Notes under the pieces: generated by a model
Seen by the model: the letters and a program-made list of their open reading frames with translations, nothing else
Told to the model about the DNA's origin: nothing
Database searches by the model: none
Made by a program: the position numbers and the translations under genes
Assembly (NCBI GenBank): GCA_946965045.2
Contig: OX337234.1
Coordinates: 1,240,001 to 1,304,000 of the forward strand
DNA length: 64,000 nt
Source of the DNA: Epithemia pelagica
Taxonomy: Eukaryota > Bacillariophyta > Bacillariophyceae > Surirellales > Surirellaceae
Direction of reading: 5' to 3'
Part shown: positions 21,055 to 32,190 of the stretch, piece after piece
How the letters are laid out: every line of letters starts with the position of its first letter
Position numbering within the stretch: position 1 is the first letter of the stretch

Positions 21055-21643
21055 CTGAATGAGCGCTGCGTTGTCGACACGATTTTGGAACAAACGAGAA
21101 TGATTGGGACCTGCTCACGCATGAAGCAAAAGTTGGGTCGATCCACAACCGCCAACGTGCGGCGAGTCGGTATACAACAACAACAATAACCACCTGTGGT
21201 CATGGTGGAAAAATGTCAGAATAACTCCACCGTTGTCTCAGGACAAAAAGCTTTTGCGTGTGACCCTTAACCACAACCCCTGGTCTATGGACACGACCAA
21301 CGACACCTTGTAGAATTCGCTATCTAGAGATGCAAACAAACGGCGCGGGACGACGCTATAGATCCGTGTCACTCCAGCTAGGACGATAGATTGTAAACGT
21401 CCAACACAAAATAGTGAAATTATGTTTAGGCAGACATTCTACCATCCTAGTGACAGACAAATGTTCGCGAGTTTTTTTGCATCGGAATGTTTGGCGCAAA
21501 TTCAAAACGGTGTCAAAAGAGAAATACAAAATTTGGACACTTTGTATGTTGGGTCCACGCCAGGTGTTTTGAACAAAGATGCAAAGGACCTGTGAAAACA
21601 GTTTTCATTGCAATTGGACTACAATACATGTTGAATTTGTCCT
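21055..21643. other. Intergenic region
   Basis: Between the small plus-strand gene and the 3' end of the aldo/keto reductase. No coding frame or repeat was identified. Confidence 0.45.
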
Positions 21644-22834
21644 TCAATCAAACACAGCCATTGCCATGTCGCCCCACCAGTCTTCTGGTCGAAAATAACG
21701 AAAGTTGCGGATCCCCAGTTTCGATATTTGCTCCATTTCGTCGTTTGACAGTTTGATGTTCGCGTTTGTGGATTCCAAATTGGTTTTCAAGTGTTGAATC
21801 GAGCTGGCCTTGGCCACGACACTGGTTCCTCGTTGAACGGCCCACGCCAAGGCAATTTGCGCCACGGTACAATTGTGGGTCTGAGCCACTTGGGTCAACA
21901 CTGGATCCTCCAACAAGGTTGGTTCTTGTGCCTCCTTGTACCCCGGTGTCCCCAGGGGACTGTACGCTTGATAATGGACACCTCGCGCTTGACAATAGGA
22001 CAGCAGTTTGGTTTGTGGCAAGTAGGGATGTCCCTCACATTGATTGACGGCCGGGGGGATGCGACTTTGGGTCAAGAGTTCATGCAACAAGGAGACGGGA
22101 AAGTTGGATACACCAATGTACTTTACCAATCCTTCCTCAACCAGTGCTTCCATGGCAAGCCAGGTTTCATGGATACTCACGGTCGTGTCAATGCGGTTGC
22201 CGTCGTCGCTTTCATCAATTTCCTCGTCGGGAAATCCCCGTTCGTGGGGATTAATCGGGACATAGTCAAAGGCCACGGGCCAATGAATAAGGTACAAATC
22301 CAAATAGTCCAAACGAAGATTGTTGAGAGTTTTTTGCAAGGCCAACTTGACATGTTCCTGTCGATGAAAGGGAGAAGCCAATTTGCTCACAACAAACAAG
22401 TCGTCACGTTGCACCAATCCGTCCTCCAAGGCACTGTGCAATCCATCGCCAACGGCATCTTCGTTAAAGTAGACCGGTGCACAATCAATCTACCACCAAG
22501 AATCATCATTTCACAGATGAAATGCGACAAGGCGACAAAGATGAGAACGATGTATTGGGAAAGGCAACACATGTCGTCGTCGTCATGTGGTGCGTACCCT
22601 TCGATATCCCAATTCAATGGCCGTTCGAATCACCTGAGGTGTCTCCGAGGGAGTGATTCCCAATGTTCCCAATCCGATCGGATGCAATTCACGAAGCATG
22701 GCGTCGCATGTGTTTGTGTCAGGCACCGTCATGGCTGCTGCTGCTGCTGTGGAGGAAAAGGAGGCCGCCGCTAGAATCGACTGCAGAGACTGCTTCCAGA
22801 ATTGCCGTCGACTGGTGCACCGATGAAGCAACAT
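21644..22834 (-). CDS. Aldo/keto reductase with a twin-Arg-like leader; one intron
   Basis: Two exons: 22598-22834 (79 codons) and 21644-22489, separated by a 108-bp GT...AG intron (22490-22597) in phase 0, giving 360 residues. The catalytic tetrad of AKRs is complete: Asp81 and Tyr86 in DCAPVY, Lys115 in VVSKL and His148 in LIHWP. The C-terminal NADPH-binding part has YSPLGTPG and SSVVAKASS-like segments. It should reduce carbonyls to alcohols with NAD(P)H. The leader carries SRRQFWK, which matches the twin-arginine consensus, followed by an Ala/Ser-rich stretch (AAAASFSSTAAAAA) typical before a cleavage site. That suggests import into an organelle, possibly the thylakoid lumen, though a mitochondrial presequence is an alternative. 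Confidence 0.9.
22490..22597 (-). other. Intron of the aldo/keto reductase gene
   Basis: Minus-strand GTACGC at the donor and GTAG at the acceptor, 108 bp. Removing it joins GYRR to IDCAPVY, restoring the AKR catalytic block; retaining it gives nonsense (GYRRVRTT). Confidence 0.9.
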
Positions 22835-23079
22835 GTAGGCAAGTTCATGTACCCCGATACGACCTTTCCAAGACGAGATCGACTTGATTTGGATCTTTCC
22901 ATTTTAGTCGCAGTTGTGAGCGCGACCGGAAGTTGTGGGCGCGCCGAAGAAAACGTGAGTTCCCACAGATACTCCATTCAACATTCCACAGTCCACACTC
23001 GCACGTCTCAAAAACGCACGACAACAAGAGGACAAAAGAGAGAGTGTGCGACAAACTCTGACAATCATCAAATCTAACC

Positions 23080-24210
23080 ATGGCAACATCCCCAGATCGC
23101 AACATTTTGCTACAGGAACTGTCCAATCTTCTTGGCTTTGAAGATGGAGCGTCGGATGTGCTTGAACATCTTTTGACAATTGAATCGAGTGAGGTAGGGT
23201 CGTTGCATTTTCTATCAGACGCATGTCTCGTGGTATAGAGTTTGTCATGGCATAGCCCACGATTGTCTCAGTCAAATTGGATGGATTCTATTTCTCTGTT
23301 GTGATAGGACTTGATGGATTACCTGTCCCAGCTTCTTGGATCTGGAAATGACAAGGTGAAACAGTTGGCGCAAGATATTTCCAAATTCCAAAAAGGAGAG
23401 AGTTTATCCACCCTCCCATCAACGGCAACCGACAATGTCGCCACAAGCGCTCCCCCCAAAGCGGAACCAACCTATCAAGTCACATCTGTTGGTAAGAAAA
23501 GCAACAAATCCAAAAAATCCAAAACACCTCCCCGTGCCCAACAACCAACAACATCCCGACCCGCTCCCAAGACTCCTCCACGGCCCAAACAAACCTTTCG
23601 GACCAAGGCTGGGATTCATACCAGTGGGGCTCAGCCGACATTCACTTCTGCCACTGCCACAGCACAACCAACACCAGCCGAAAGTGCCCCGCCACCACCA
23701 TTGGCAACTACCCACAACAACAAACCTCCTCCCAAATCTCGTCCCACACGAGGGACTCCCAAATTTGTCTGTGGTTGTTTTGGAACATTTCACAAACCCT
23801 TGGCCAACTGCTTATTGTAAGTAATATTATTTGGTTCCAATCAAACTCTCCTTTCTGCTCCTCACAGTCTGTCTGTCTTTGTGTTGCCACCTCAATATCA
23901 TTCCAGTTGCGGCCGGATTTCCTGTGAAAAGGAAGGCTACGACTATTGTCCCTTTTGTGGGTACCTCGTCGAACGCGTGGTCGGCGGAGGAAGCGATGCT
24001 GCCTCGAAACACAAGGAACGATTGTTGCGATTTGATCGTGAATATGCTCGACGCACTGTGGTATTGGACGACCAAGCCGATTACTTTACCCAACAATCCT
24101 TGAATTGGCTGGAATCCACAGAAGAAAGACAACGTCATTTGGATATGGAACAAGAGCGTTTGGAAAAGGCGGGACGGCACGGAAATATGACGTTGCAATT
24201 GAATCTCTAA
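23080..24210 (+). CDS. ASC-1/TRIP4-type C2HC5 zinc-finger protein; two introns
   Basis: Three exons: 23080-23193, 23308-23816 and 23907-24210, with introns of 114 bp (GTAGGG...GATAG) and 90 bp (GTAAGT...TTCCAG), giving 308 residues. The zinc finger is split by intron 2. Its ligand pattern is C193, C195, H200, C206, C209, C214, C222 and C225 (CGCFGTFHKPLANCLF then CGRISC...CPFCG), matching the finger of activating signal cointegrator 1. In other eukaryotes this protein belongs to a complex that rescues stalled ribosomes and supports transcription. The N-terminal helix (NILLQELSNLLG) and a long Pro/Ser/Lys-rich linker precede the finger. A coiled C-terminal stretch follows; no ASCH domain is present, so this is a short form. 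Confidence 0.9.
23194..23307 (+). other. Intron 1 of the TRIP4-like gene
   Basis: GT at 23194 and AG ending at 23307, phase 0; removes a stop-rich segment and joins IESSE to DLMDYL. Confidence 0.85.
23817..23906 (+). other. Intron 2 of the TRIP4-like gene
   Basis: GTAAGT donor and TTCCAG acceptor, 90 bp, inside the zinc finger. Splicing turns NCLL-stop into NCLFCGRISC, which completes the metal-binding site. Confidence 0.9.
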
Positions 24211-24525
24211 GAGAAGCTTGAAGGAAAGGTACTTTTATCCACAGGTGGAAAAGACTACACCACGTGCATCATTGACTTGTATGAATCGTTCCGTTCAAAC
24301 GCAAAAGACTGCTCCCAGCTTTCATCATGCCCCCGGAAAAGAACAATAGATGCGCCCACCTCAATGGGTGTGTTGTACGACCCCGCAACGTGTTCTTGTG
24401 ATGTGGATCCAAAGGGTCTGGTTCTGCGAGGTATAACTCCTGAGTTGGCCAAGCAGTTGCCCAAAGTGCTCAAGGTTGAAGTGAAGGTGCCGAATGTACT
24501 CTCTGCAAACACTCCGCCTGGTTGA
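24211..24525 (+). other. In-frame open stretch directly after the TRIP4-like stop
   Basis: Past the TAA stop the same frame stays open for about 104 codons, to the TGA at 24523-24525, reading through KLEGKVLLSTGGKDYTTC, then TCSCDVDPKGL and LPKVLKVEVKVPNV. The composition is protein-like (Cys pair, alternating Lys/Val strand). No ATG lies early in it. It could be an alternative last exon, a separate degenerate fragment or chance, since staying in frame has a one-in-three probability. Confidence 0.3.
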
Positions 24526-25061
24526 TGCCATTCCATTTCGAACGCGCGTCCTGTACACCCACGATCTCCGCATTAGCCATGAACGCCCCTGCTTGTGACT
24601 TCTGGGTCTCTCTACTTGCTAATGTCACATGATCTATAGCTTTTGATTTCAAAATGATCCATCAATTGTGGACTTGCATCAATTGCCTGTGAGGTTCTCT
24701 TTGCTGAGTGCGCAGTACAGATACTCCCAGCGCCGTTGCCGACAGTCCACGTTGGCTCTGAGGGTTCTCCAGTGTCAACATCGGATCCTCTCTAGAGTTC
24801 ACCTCTGTCCCCTTCAGATTCATAGGAATCTCGCTGGTCGTCTCCCTATCACCAGCGTGGAACTACTGCCACGTTCGAATCAGACACCACGATCTCGTTA
24901 CATTGTCGTAATGAGTTTAGTACATACATTAATTGAAGTCTTATATATGTGTGTGATGGGGTCGTTGCTGCAGGTTCACATCAAGTACCAGGTCAGAGGA
25001 AATCTTCGTGTCCAATTCAACTTGTTCTGGGCCTTTGGGTTTCCCTCGACTGGGTAGTTAG
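24526..25061. other. Intergenic region
   Basis: No supported gene, RNA or repeat. Confidence 0.45.
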
Positions 25062-25268
25062 TTAGTTGGCCGAGGCCGTCGGTCTTGCAGCGTCACCGGC
25101 CATGGCCGTGAGCCACTTTTGAGCATATCCTTGTCCACCTTCGGCTTCAAAATGGGTACCTTCGGGACGAAGCTCTCGATCGGCCACCAAAAAGTGAGTC
25201 GAAGTCTTCTCGGATTCTTCTTGGGGCTTGGTTTCTTGTGTTGTCTTGGTTTCCTTGGGATCCGACAT
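25062..25268 (-). CDS. Small conserved-looking protein of 68 residues, unknown
   Basis: ATG-initiated and terminated in a TAG within TTAGTTAGTT. The first 25 residues are a Lys/Glu/Thr/Gln-rich charged stretch; the second half is ordered-looking, with THFLVADRELRPEGTHFEAEG and QKWLTAM. The dense acidic-basic lead and compact second half resemble small soluble eukaryotic proteins. No family is recognised. Shortness makes the call tentative. Confidence 0.45.
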   Translation of the reverse strand: MSDPKETKTTQETKPQEESEKTSTHFLVADRELRPEGTHFEAEGGQGYAQKWLTAMAGDAARPTASAN

Positions 25269-25957
25269 GATGAAAAGGGTGTGTGTGTGACTGTGCGCTT
25301 TGGATCTTGTCGATATGAGCTTTACTGGATGGTTTTGTGCTATTTTATGAACACAGTGAGGCCCGAGGCCAAGTGATTGTTCGCAATGGTGCCCGATCTT
25401 TTTCGGTTTTGACAGTTGACAGGTTCGTGTCTTGAGTCGTGGGGTGATGTTCCGGATTCTTCTTGGGCTTGGGGGATGATGAATTCCATGGAGAGTGATC
25501 GCTAGAAAGTAATATCAATCGGTCGAAATCATGCTCTTGATAATACCAGTAAAACAAACCAGTCATGGGGGAGATAGGGAGGAGAAAACAAAGAAACACT
25601 CCAGCGCGTCAATATCAAAGAAGCAAATGAGAACTTTGAAAGGGAATATCCATGCCACAGATCTCTCTCTGGCGTCAACGAGGACGTGTTCTTCACCAAG
25701 AGCGATCCAAGAAAATCCAGCTCCATGGGACAACAGGATGATGTGATTCCGGTGCAACACGGGCACGAGATGACAAACTCGTCATTTGTGCTTGATTGAG
25801 ACTGGGTCTCAGTAGCACCCACCCAACGCAAGGGCAATCGGCCTCCTTTGTTCCAGTGCCACTCGTCCCTGGGAATGCCCTGTATCAGAGCTTGTCACTG
25901 TTTTCTTTTTTTTTCAGCAACAACATTGAAGCGGCCATGGTGATAGTTTCACTACCG
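25269..25957. other. Intergenic region
   Basis: No convincing gene. The minus frame 25345-25599 carries a hydrophobic lead but no support from composition. Presumed promoter of the 25062-25268 gene. Confidence 0.4.
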
Positions 25958-26641
25958 TCAACAATTCTTCATTGGCTGTGTCATGAGGAGAAGTAGCTGA
26001 GAGACATCGGCAGTAGAATGATGCAACTTTGTATCCCAAGAGGAGGCATAAAAGACTTCATAGGCCATTGAAGCAGTTTCAATTGCTTTTGGTGCAGCAG
26101 CAATCTGGCCCTTTCCACTTTCTTCAACAACAGCAAGAGTGTTTTGGAATCGCGGAGGGCCGACAGAAACCAGTAACCGTCCCATTTGGCGTGGTTGAAA
26201 AGGACCTTTCCTGTCTTGTGTCGATGTGCTTTGGGGCATGGCCGTCGCCTTGTACGGCCGAAGAGGATCTTGGGCACGAAGCACGTGCTCGACACGTTTG
26301 GCTCGAATGTTAGCCGTTCGCGCAATGCGGTCACAGAATGGCGTTAGAAGCATTTTGGCTTTGCGACGAACTTCGAAAGTACGAGGACCTTCCTGACGCT
26401 GATCACCACTCGCAGCAAAGCCATTTGCCCTTTCGTGAGCCACACGTGTGTGTAGAGCGGCGACACATTCCTTCTTGGAATGAGGAACTTGTTGTGTATG
26501 GTAAACGTAGAATCGAGGAGCTAGATGTTCCATGTCCGAGTTATTGGCATTGTTCAAGTTTCCTCCCACGAAAAGGAATCTCGCCGACTCTGGATGATTG
26601 AAAAGGGCTTTTGAAGAGCTTTGAGGGGCGACACTTAGCAT
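25958..26641 (-). CDS. Basic hypothetical protein, unknown function
   Basis: A 227-codon ATG-started frame. It is rich in Arg, Lys, Ala and Gln, with the N-terminal part hydrophilic (NLNNANNSDMEH) and a mid-region helix (KAKMLLTPFCDRIARTANIRAKRVEHVL). Many small segments look amphipathic, and the C-terminus ends QLLLLMTQPMKNC. A second minus frame overlaps at 25981-26334, but the 227-residue frame has more even composition. No known family. Introns may be missed. Confidence 0.45.
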   Translation of the reverse strand: MLSVAPQSSSKALFNHPESARFLFVGGNLNNANNSDMEHLAPRFYVYHTQQVPHSKKECVAALHTRVAHERANGFAASGDQRQEGPRTFEVRRKAKMLLTPFCDRIARTANIRAKRVEHVLRAQDPLRPYKATAMPQSTSTQDRKGPFQPRQMGRLLVSVGPPRFQNTLAVVEESGKGQIAAAPKAIETASMAYEVFYASSWDTKLHHSTADVSQLLLLMTQPMKNC

Positions 26642-27201
26642 GTCGTTCGTTTCCTGCGGCGTTTGGGTTGGGAATGAACTCGTCGTTCAACAAAATGACT
26701 AGTTTCTTCTCCCAGGTACCTCAAATCCACCGAGTTGGAGCTTGTCTTGCGTTGATAGGGGTTGGCCGTCATGAAAGCTTTCCAAAACTGCCTCAGTCAA
26801 TGGCAATGGATCGTTGTACCGACAATAGTTCTGGACACTGGAGAAGGTAGCAAGACCCCTCTAACGCTCAGCTTGTTGGGACCGCTCATTTTGTGCTACT
26901 ACATCAATCAAATGAAATGTACGCTTGGTTCCGTGTGTCGTTTTTGCATTTGGCCTGGCTTTCGATTTTTTGTTCCCGCGTTTTTTGGTAATGACGTTTT
27001 GTACTTCAGATTCAATTGAATCCCCAATACACAACTGAAACTCCTTACTCGTAGCAGAAAGTTTGTGTAGCCATGCTATGACACATATCATACGTCCTGG
27101 TTCAATTTCGCGATCCGAGAGATAGGCTTTGCTTCGTGCGACCGTCGCAGGAGGAGAAGCTGTGCGACTTGCGAAGAACAGTATGGATACTCCCTAGCTC
27201 A
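26642..27201. other. Intergenic region
   Basis: Between divergent genes; it should hold promoters for the basic minus-strand protein and the SHRWL gene. Short plus frames at 26611-27019 have no domain. Confidence 0.4.
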
Positions 27202-28878
27202 ATGATGAGTCCTGGTTGGTGTGATTTTCCTTATTCATTCAAGAGAATGACTCATAATTACGCTAGGGCGTATATGTCCATGCTCCGCGTACTCGCGGAT
27301 CTTTTTTCAGACGTGTTCCATGTGTTTTTCAGTCGCGTTCATCTTTTCGCTCTCGAGAGGAGAATAGTTTCTACTCCTCATAGTTCTGAGACATTGATTG
27401 ATATGGTAGTGAAGTTCCTGTTGGCAAAAGACTTGCTTGATGAGCACATGACCTCATGGCCTGACCATGATAATGTACCGAACAACGAGATCGATCTCGG
27501 TATGATCACCAAAATTTCCATGTTGACCGAATCGCTGGCGAATGGCAAGAAAAAGTGTTTGTTTGTGAGTCATCGATGGCTGAGCAAAGATCACCCTGAT
27601 CCTGAAGGAGTGCAGCTTCAAGCGGTACGGAATTACCTGTCGGTATGCGTGCAAGATGTGGAGGACTGGGTCGTTTTTTATGACTACAGCAGTCTACGAC
27701 AAAATCCACAAACACCGGCCCAAGTGGAACAAAGACGCCGAGAGCTCGAGTCCATGACTCACATCATACTGAAAAGCCAAGTGCTGGTTTTACAAACAGC
27801 GGACTATTACGAAAGGGCATGGTGTTTCTCTGAAAGCATCCTTCATGGGGAATCCGATCTGCCCCTAGTCGTTATGGGAGAGGAAGCCTCGGTCCAACAA
27901 ACAAAAGCAGCCGACGACCTACGAATTGTCTTTTCCAACTGGGCCTGGGCCAACAATGAAGATACCACGTTTAATACCCTTTCTAGCCATGGCAATTCTG
28001 GCTACATGCTGTATTGACAAGGCTGGTCCAACAAAGTTCGTATAGGCCGACACGATGGGCCAATTTTGCGGACCGTCCAATTTGAGTCTCGTGACAATCT
28101 ACTCGCCTTTTTGGCCCGCGATCGTAGCGAATTGGACCGTATTGTTGGACCGCTCAAAGTGACTTGTGGAAGTGATTTGGACCGTATCAAGGCCTTGATG
28201 TTTCACACATTTCGGTATGTAGACTGGGGAAAGCTGCAAGTGTCGTTTCACGATCCGACCAAGCTGCATTGTATTGAAAAGTTCAATCCCAGGAATGAAC
28301 ATACCTGGAAACTCGAAAAGAAAAGGAAACGCCAATCACTATCGTACAAGGACGCCGAGGATCAAGTATGGAAGGCACTGAAGCTTGTATCTGGGCGCAT
28401 GAAACCGGTAGAGGGTATTGACCTTCTTCAGGAGCTCCTTGGCTCGAATGCGTTGGACCCCTTTCCGCATTTGCTGGCATGTGCACGCTTTGAACGAGCA
28501 CGGGCAGATTTCAACATGTATGGTACATTGAACAAATCGCTAATTGATGAGAAAGCCTTGCAAAAGGCAGTGGATGCAAACTGCATCCCTGCTTGTATTT
28601 GCTTGGGCCGTTTGTACTGTGGATTTTCCTGTCCTGGACTCCCTCGTGCGTTTGGGTGTGGGTTCCGCAACGAACAGGCAACCGATCTATTTGCACGTGC
28701 AGCCCGCGCGGGGACTCGCATTGGTATAGAATGCTTGGACACGAACCTTTACTGCAACGTTGGAGTCGAACCCAATTCGTCCAGGGAACAGGAACTCCGA
28801 CAAGTGCTCCATAGAGGACTGGAAAAAGCTCGCAAGCTCGGAAAGGTTGCATTCGTGAAAACCCTACACAATGTGTAG
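27202..28878 (+). CDS. 'SHRWL' family protein broken by one in-frame TGA
   Basis: The open frame starts upstream at a GTG (27136); the earliest ATG pair is near 27202. The N-terminal half carries LFVSHRWL, a WVVFYDYSSLRQ block and RAWCFSE. These form a TIR/toll-like or effector-like core seen in algae and diatoms. A TGA at 28015-28017 interrupts, then the same frame continues for 286 more codons without a stop, ending at 28878. The second half holds repeat-like helices, with Sel1-like wording near FARAARAGTRIGIECL. The two halves clearly belong to one protein. This is either a pseudogene with a single nonsense change or a gene read through the TGA. Exact function is unknown. Confidence 0.6.
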
Positions 28879-29038
28879 TGAACACTGGAGTAAGAATGAA
28901 GAACGAGTCTCACCAGAAGGGTAGGAACAAAGCAGACCTGAACTCGAGACAATTCGGACCTTGCTAGTGATAAAGCTGAGCAATATCTCGGTCTGGTTCC
29001 TGAATATAAATGTTTCCTTGTCCGTGTCTTACCCTCTC

Positions 29039-30573
29039 TTACAGCGTCTTGTAGATCGGAGTCAAAGTGATCTCCTTGATGGCAATCCCAAACTGTTTGA
29101 AAGCACGTGTGATCGACATGGTCGTTCGAGAGGCCAAATCGAGTGTAATCAAGACAGGTTCCGTCGTTTGCCACTCGCCTTTGGTGTAGGGAAGCGAAAC
29201 GTTGTAGGATTGGTTCTGCGATTCCAGTGCACTAACCAATGTGACTTGCAAATCTGTTTCCGCCCGGTGTACGGTGCACACGCAGAAACAGAGTTGCCAC
29301 TGATTGGGAATACAATCACCATCTCGAGGAACCAAACCCGATGCCAACAATGCCGGTGTCAGGACATAGGTCAAAACACCGTCTCCCTGCAAAAACATTT
29401 GCCGTCCCCCAGCAAAGCACGAATGGAAATGAACGTTGGAGGTGGAGTTAGTGGGATCACTGCAGGAGTCGGACGGCAGTGTTAACCGAGTTTTGTCAGC
29501 GTCCCAGCTAGGGACGCCTGGAGTAGGCTCAGGTTGTTGTCTCATTCTTTCGATTCAAGAAATGACCTTTGAAACCTCCTGTGGTTCTTGGAGTGTATTG
29601 GTCTTGTCGCCCAACGCCGTACACGTGACATTGGATGCTGCCAGAATTTGACTCTGAAAGAGGGCAAGGGCCGACCAAGGTTCTGAAACTGAAGGTTCGC
29701 TCCAGCGATTGACAGACTGACCCTTTTCTCCGTTTTTGAACGCAACCCATCGAAGTCGTTGCACCCGTTGCTGATAGATTGGGGATGATCCACACTCCCT
29801 TCGAGCATTCGTTTCCAACTTAAAATTTACTCCACCTCGTCCATCCCAGAAACTCTTGTGCCATCCCGCTCCCAGGCATACTACCCATTCATCTTTGGTC
29901 CACCGAGTCATGGCGGCATGGCCTGGTTGTCGACATCCCCACATCGGGATTCCAAACGCTGCAGCAAAACACGGTTAGAGCACCCAAATTGACTCCAAGA
30001 ACCAAGCCCGTACTTGGACTCACCTTTGCAGATAAAGCGACCGAACCACGCGCGTGGTCCGCATTTTCCACCTCCGCTGAGAATTTGATCGTACGACTTT
30101 GTGTCCTTGTACCAATCGGGAGCTTTATAGGCAACATCGGATTTCACAATAAACCAGTATCGCCAGGCAGGTCCCCGGGAAAGGATCAGGTCTGGCCGGT
30201 AATTCATGAGACAATGTCGTCCCCACGATAGCTCATCATGACTGGCATCCGAATTGACCGTCATGCGAAGGTCCCAAACTGTTAAGGTGGAAAAAGCAGG
30301 GTCCAGTTCTCCCATCAAATAGGCCTGCTTGTAGTGGACATATCGCTGAATGGGATCGATCGGCGTCTTGGTTCCAAATAAAACATAATCCATATTAGCG
30401 AACTCGAGTGCGACCGCCATGGCCAACCGCCGAAGAACGGGATTTTCGGGCACTCCAATCTCAAGATAAATCTTTAAAAAATTGCGGTAAGTGCCACCTC
30501 GAGGACCGCCTTCTCGGACAATCTCCTTCAAAAAGGCGGGAGATTGCAACATGGCGACAAGATCCGATGCCAT
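29039..30573 (-). CDS. Transglutaminase-like domain protein, one intron and one in-frame TGA
   Basis: Exon 1 is 30024-30573 and exon 2 is 29039-29958, with a 65-bp GT...AG intron (29959-30023). Splicing gives FICK then AFGIP followed by WGCRQPGHAAMTRW. The GPRAWFGRF / CRQPGHAA pairing resembles transglutaminase-like proteins of algae, where Cys and His belong to a catalytic triad. After 317 codons a TGA (29555-29557) interrupts; the same frame then codes 171 more residues with strands and a CFAGGRQMFLQGDG segment, ending with TAA near 29039. The downstream part is well formed, so the TGA is recent or tolerated. A role in wall or secreted protein modification would be speculation. Confidence 0.65.
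29959..30023 (-). other. 65-bp intron in the transglutaminase-like gene
   Basis: Minus-strand GTGAGT donor and CTGCAG acceptor. Splicing completes the Ala of FICKAFGIP, in phase with both flanking exons. Confidence 0.85.
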
Positions 30574-30645
30574 GGCATTGGATTCTTGTTGACACCACTC
30601 TACCCATTGTTGGGGTTTTGCCGATTTCAGAACCTTCCAAGTGAC

Positions 30646-32190
30646 CTAATCTTGGTCGTTGTAACTGGAATGCAAAAAGGTTTGAAATTTGGGGGATTGT
30701 AGCAACGACTGGGCCACGGCCTGACAGTGAGACCGCGATTCTTGTACTTCCTTCGCGGCAGTCTCACAGGCCTCCTCCAGGGATTCAAAGTCACTGGGCA
30801 ATGAGGATTGCTGCTTTGAGGCATTGTCGCGCGCTTTCTGTACTCGCTCGAGTTCATCCTTGGAGCGTTGATACGATTGTAGCGTCGCTTTCCAGACATC
30901 TTCGTCCAACATGGGTGCTGTGGTACAATGATCCAAGTCTTGGATCCAACTTTGAAAGTATTCAATGGAAATCGGTATGACTACCTCGCTCTTACCATGA
31001 TCATCGACCAAGCTGCTCGCATCTTGGCTTTCTTGATTCGTGACGGTCATGTTGTTCTGGTTGGCATTGTCGTTCGGTGGAGATTGGTCAGCACCAAGTA
31101 CTACCTCCCCCAAAGTGTCGGTCTTTTCACCAGGACTTGGATCGTTTTCGCTGCCCGTAGGAGTGAGTTCTTCATGATGGCTGTGACAATATTCATGGTC
31201 CCCGTTGTCATCATTCTCATCTACCGAGTTGGTGTTGTTTGCAATGTTGACTTCTCCTGGAATGCCACTTGCTTCTGTCATTTCTTTTGGATGAGTATCC
31301 TTGTCATTCCGTGTGGAGTCATGGTTTGGTTCCTGGTCGGCAATCGTGGAATCTCTTGCATTCATGGTAGGAATAGTGGAATCTTGGGCATTCCTAGCAG
31401 CTTCATCTTGGCTGTTGCCATTATTATTATTGCAATCCTTGGACTGTTCCTTGTTTTCGTGGTTGGTTGCCTTGGCCAAGGTCGTTCCCAATAGTTTACT
31501 GGCCTTGCGTACGCCTCGGCGAATGGTACGATCCATTTTTTGACCCAGAATACGAGACGTTGTGAATGTTGTTCCACTACCACCACCAATGACCGTGTCT
31601 TTTACCATGGCTTCAACAGATACATTCTTTTGTTGATGCTTGTGGAACCTTGTTTCCTCAGTTTCCTCTGGTTTCTCCTCCGGTTGGAGAGAGACACTGT
31701 TCTGTTCCAGCAGCAAGGCATGATCAGACGACGATACACCGGTCGTTTCCGGTGTCGCAGAGCAATCATCCTCCACAAGTGGTTGGTTGAAAGGAGAGTG
31801 TGTCTTGGTGGAGTCCACGACGCCCTCGGTCAAGGTGGTTGATTCTGGATCGGGACATGCAATGGGAAGATTCGTGCGTGTAGTTTCGCTTGTTGATACT
31901 GGTGGGCTGGTCGTTGCGTCGGCTTCCTCTGAATTGGTGGAGGAGGAGACGGCGGTGGTGGTGTGCGTTCCCTCCATCCCGGATAGCTGTTGGTTGTTTT
32001 GTTTGTTGGTGGGAGGTTCTTGTTCTTCTTTGGACGATGTAGTTGTGGTTGAATTCCAAAGTTTGTTGGCTTTTCGAACACCCTTTCGAATCGTTCTTTT
32101 GATACCTTTGCCAATCAACGTTGGCTGCTGGACCGATTTCTCCACAACCTTGAAACTGTCCCGAAGGAATCCCTTACCGGCCGTGTCCAT
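30646..32190 (-). CDS. Disordered protein with two related basic motifs, C-terminal helical region
   Basis: The frame starts at 32223 on a TTG; the ATG at 32190 gives 514 residues. Two copies of a basic signature occur: GIKRTIRKGVRKANKLW near the N-terminus (about residues 29-46) and MDRTIRRGVRKASKLLG around residue 220. A long Ser/Thr/Asn/Glu-rich segment separates them. The final 110 residues are predicted helical (SIEYFQSWIQDLD, then ELERVQKARDNAS and EEACETAAKEVQES), resembling a coiled coil. No known domain is seen. The Arg/Lys repeats could bind nucleic acid or membranes. A truncated, diverged duplicate of its 5' part and upstream region lies at 35526-36075. Confidence 0.7.
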   Translation of the reverse strand: MDTAGKGFLRDSFKVVEKSVQQPTLIGKGIKRTIRKGVRKANKLWNSTTTTSSKEEQEPPTNKQNNQQLSGMEGTHTTTAVSSSTNSEEADATTSPPVSTSETTRTNLPIACPDPESTTLTEGVVDSTKTHSPFNQPLVEDDCSATPETTGVSSSDHALLLEQNSVSLQPEEKPEETEETRFHKHQQKNVSVEAMVKDTVIGGGSGTTFTTSRILGQKMDRTIRRGVRKASKLLGTTLAKATNHENKEQSKDCNNNNGNSQDEAARNAQDSTIPTMNARDSTIADQEPNHDSTRNDKDTHPKEMTEASGIPGEVNIANNTNSVDENDDNGDHEYCHSHHEELTPTGSENDPSPGEKTDTLGEVVLGADQSPPNDNANQNNMTVTNQESQDASSLVDDHGKSEVVIPISIEYFQSWIQDLDHCTTAPMLDEDVWKATLQSYQRSKDELERVQKARDNASKQQSSLPSDFESLEEACETAAKEVQESRSHCQAVAQSLLQSPKFQTFLHSSYNDQD

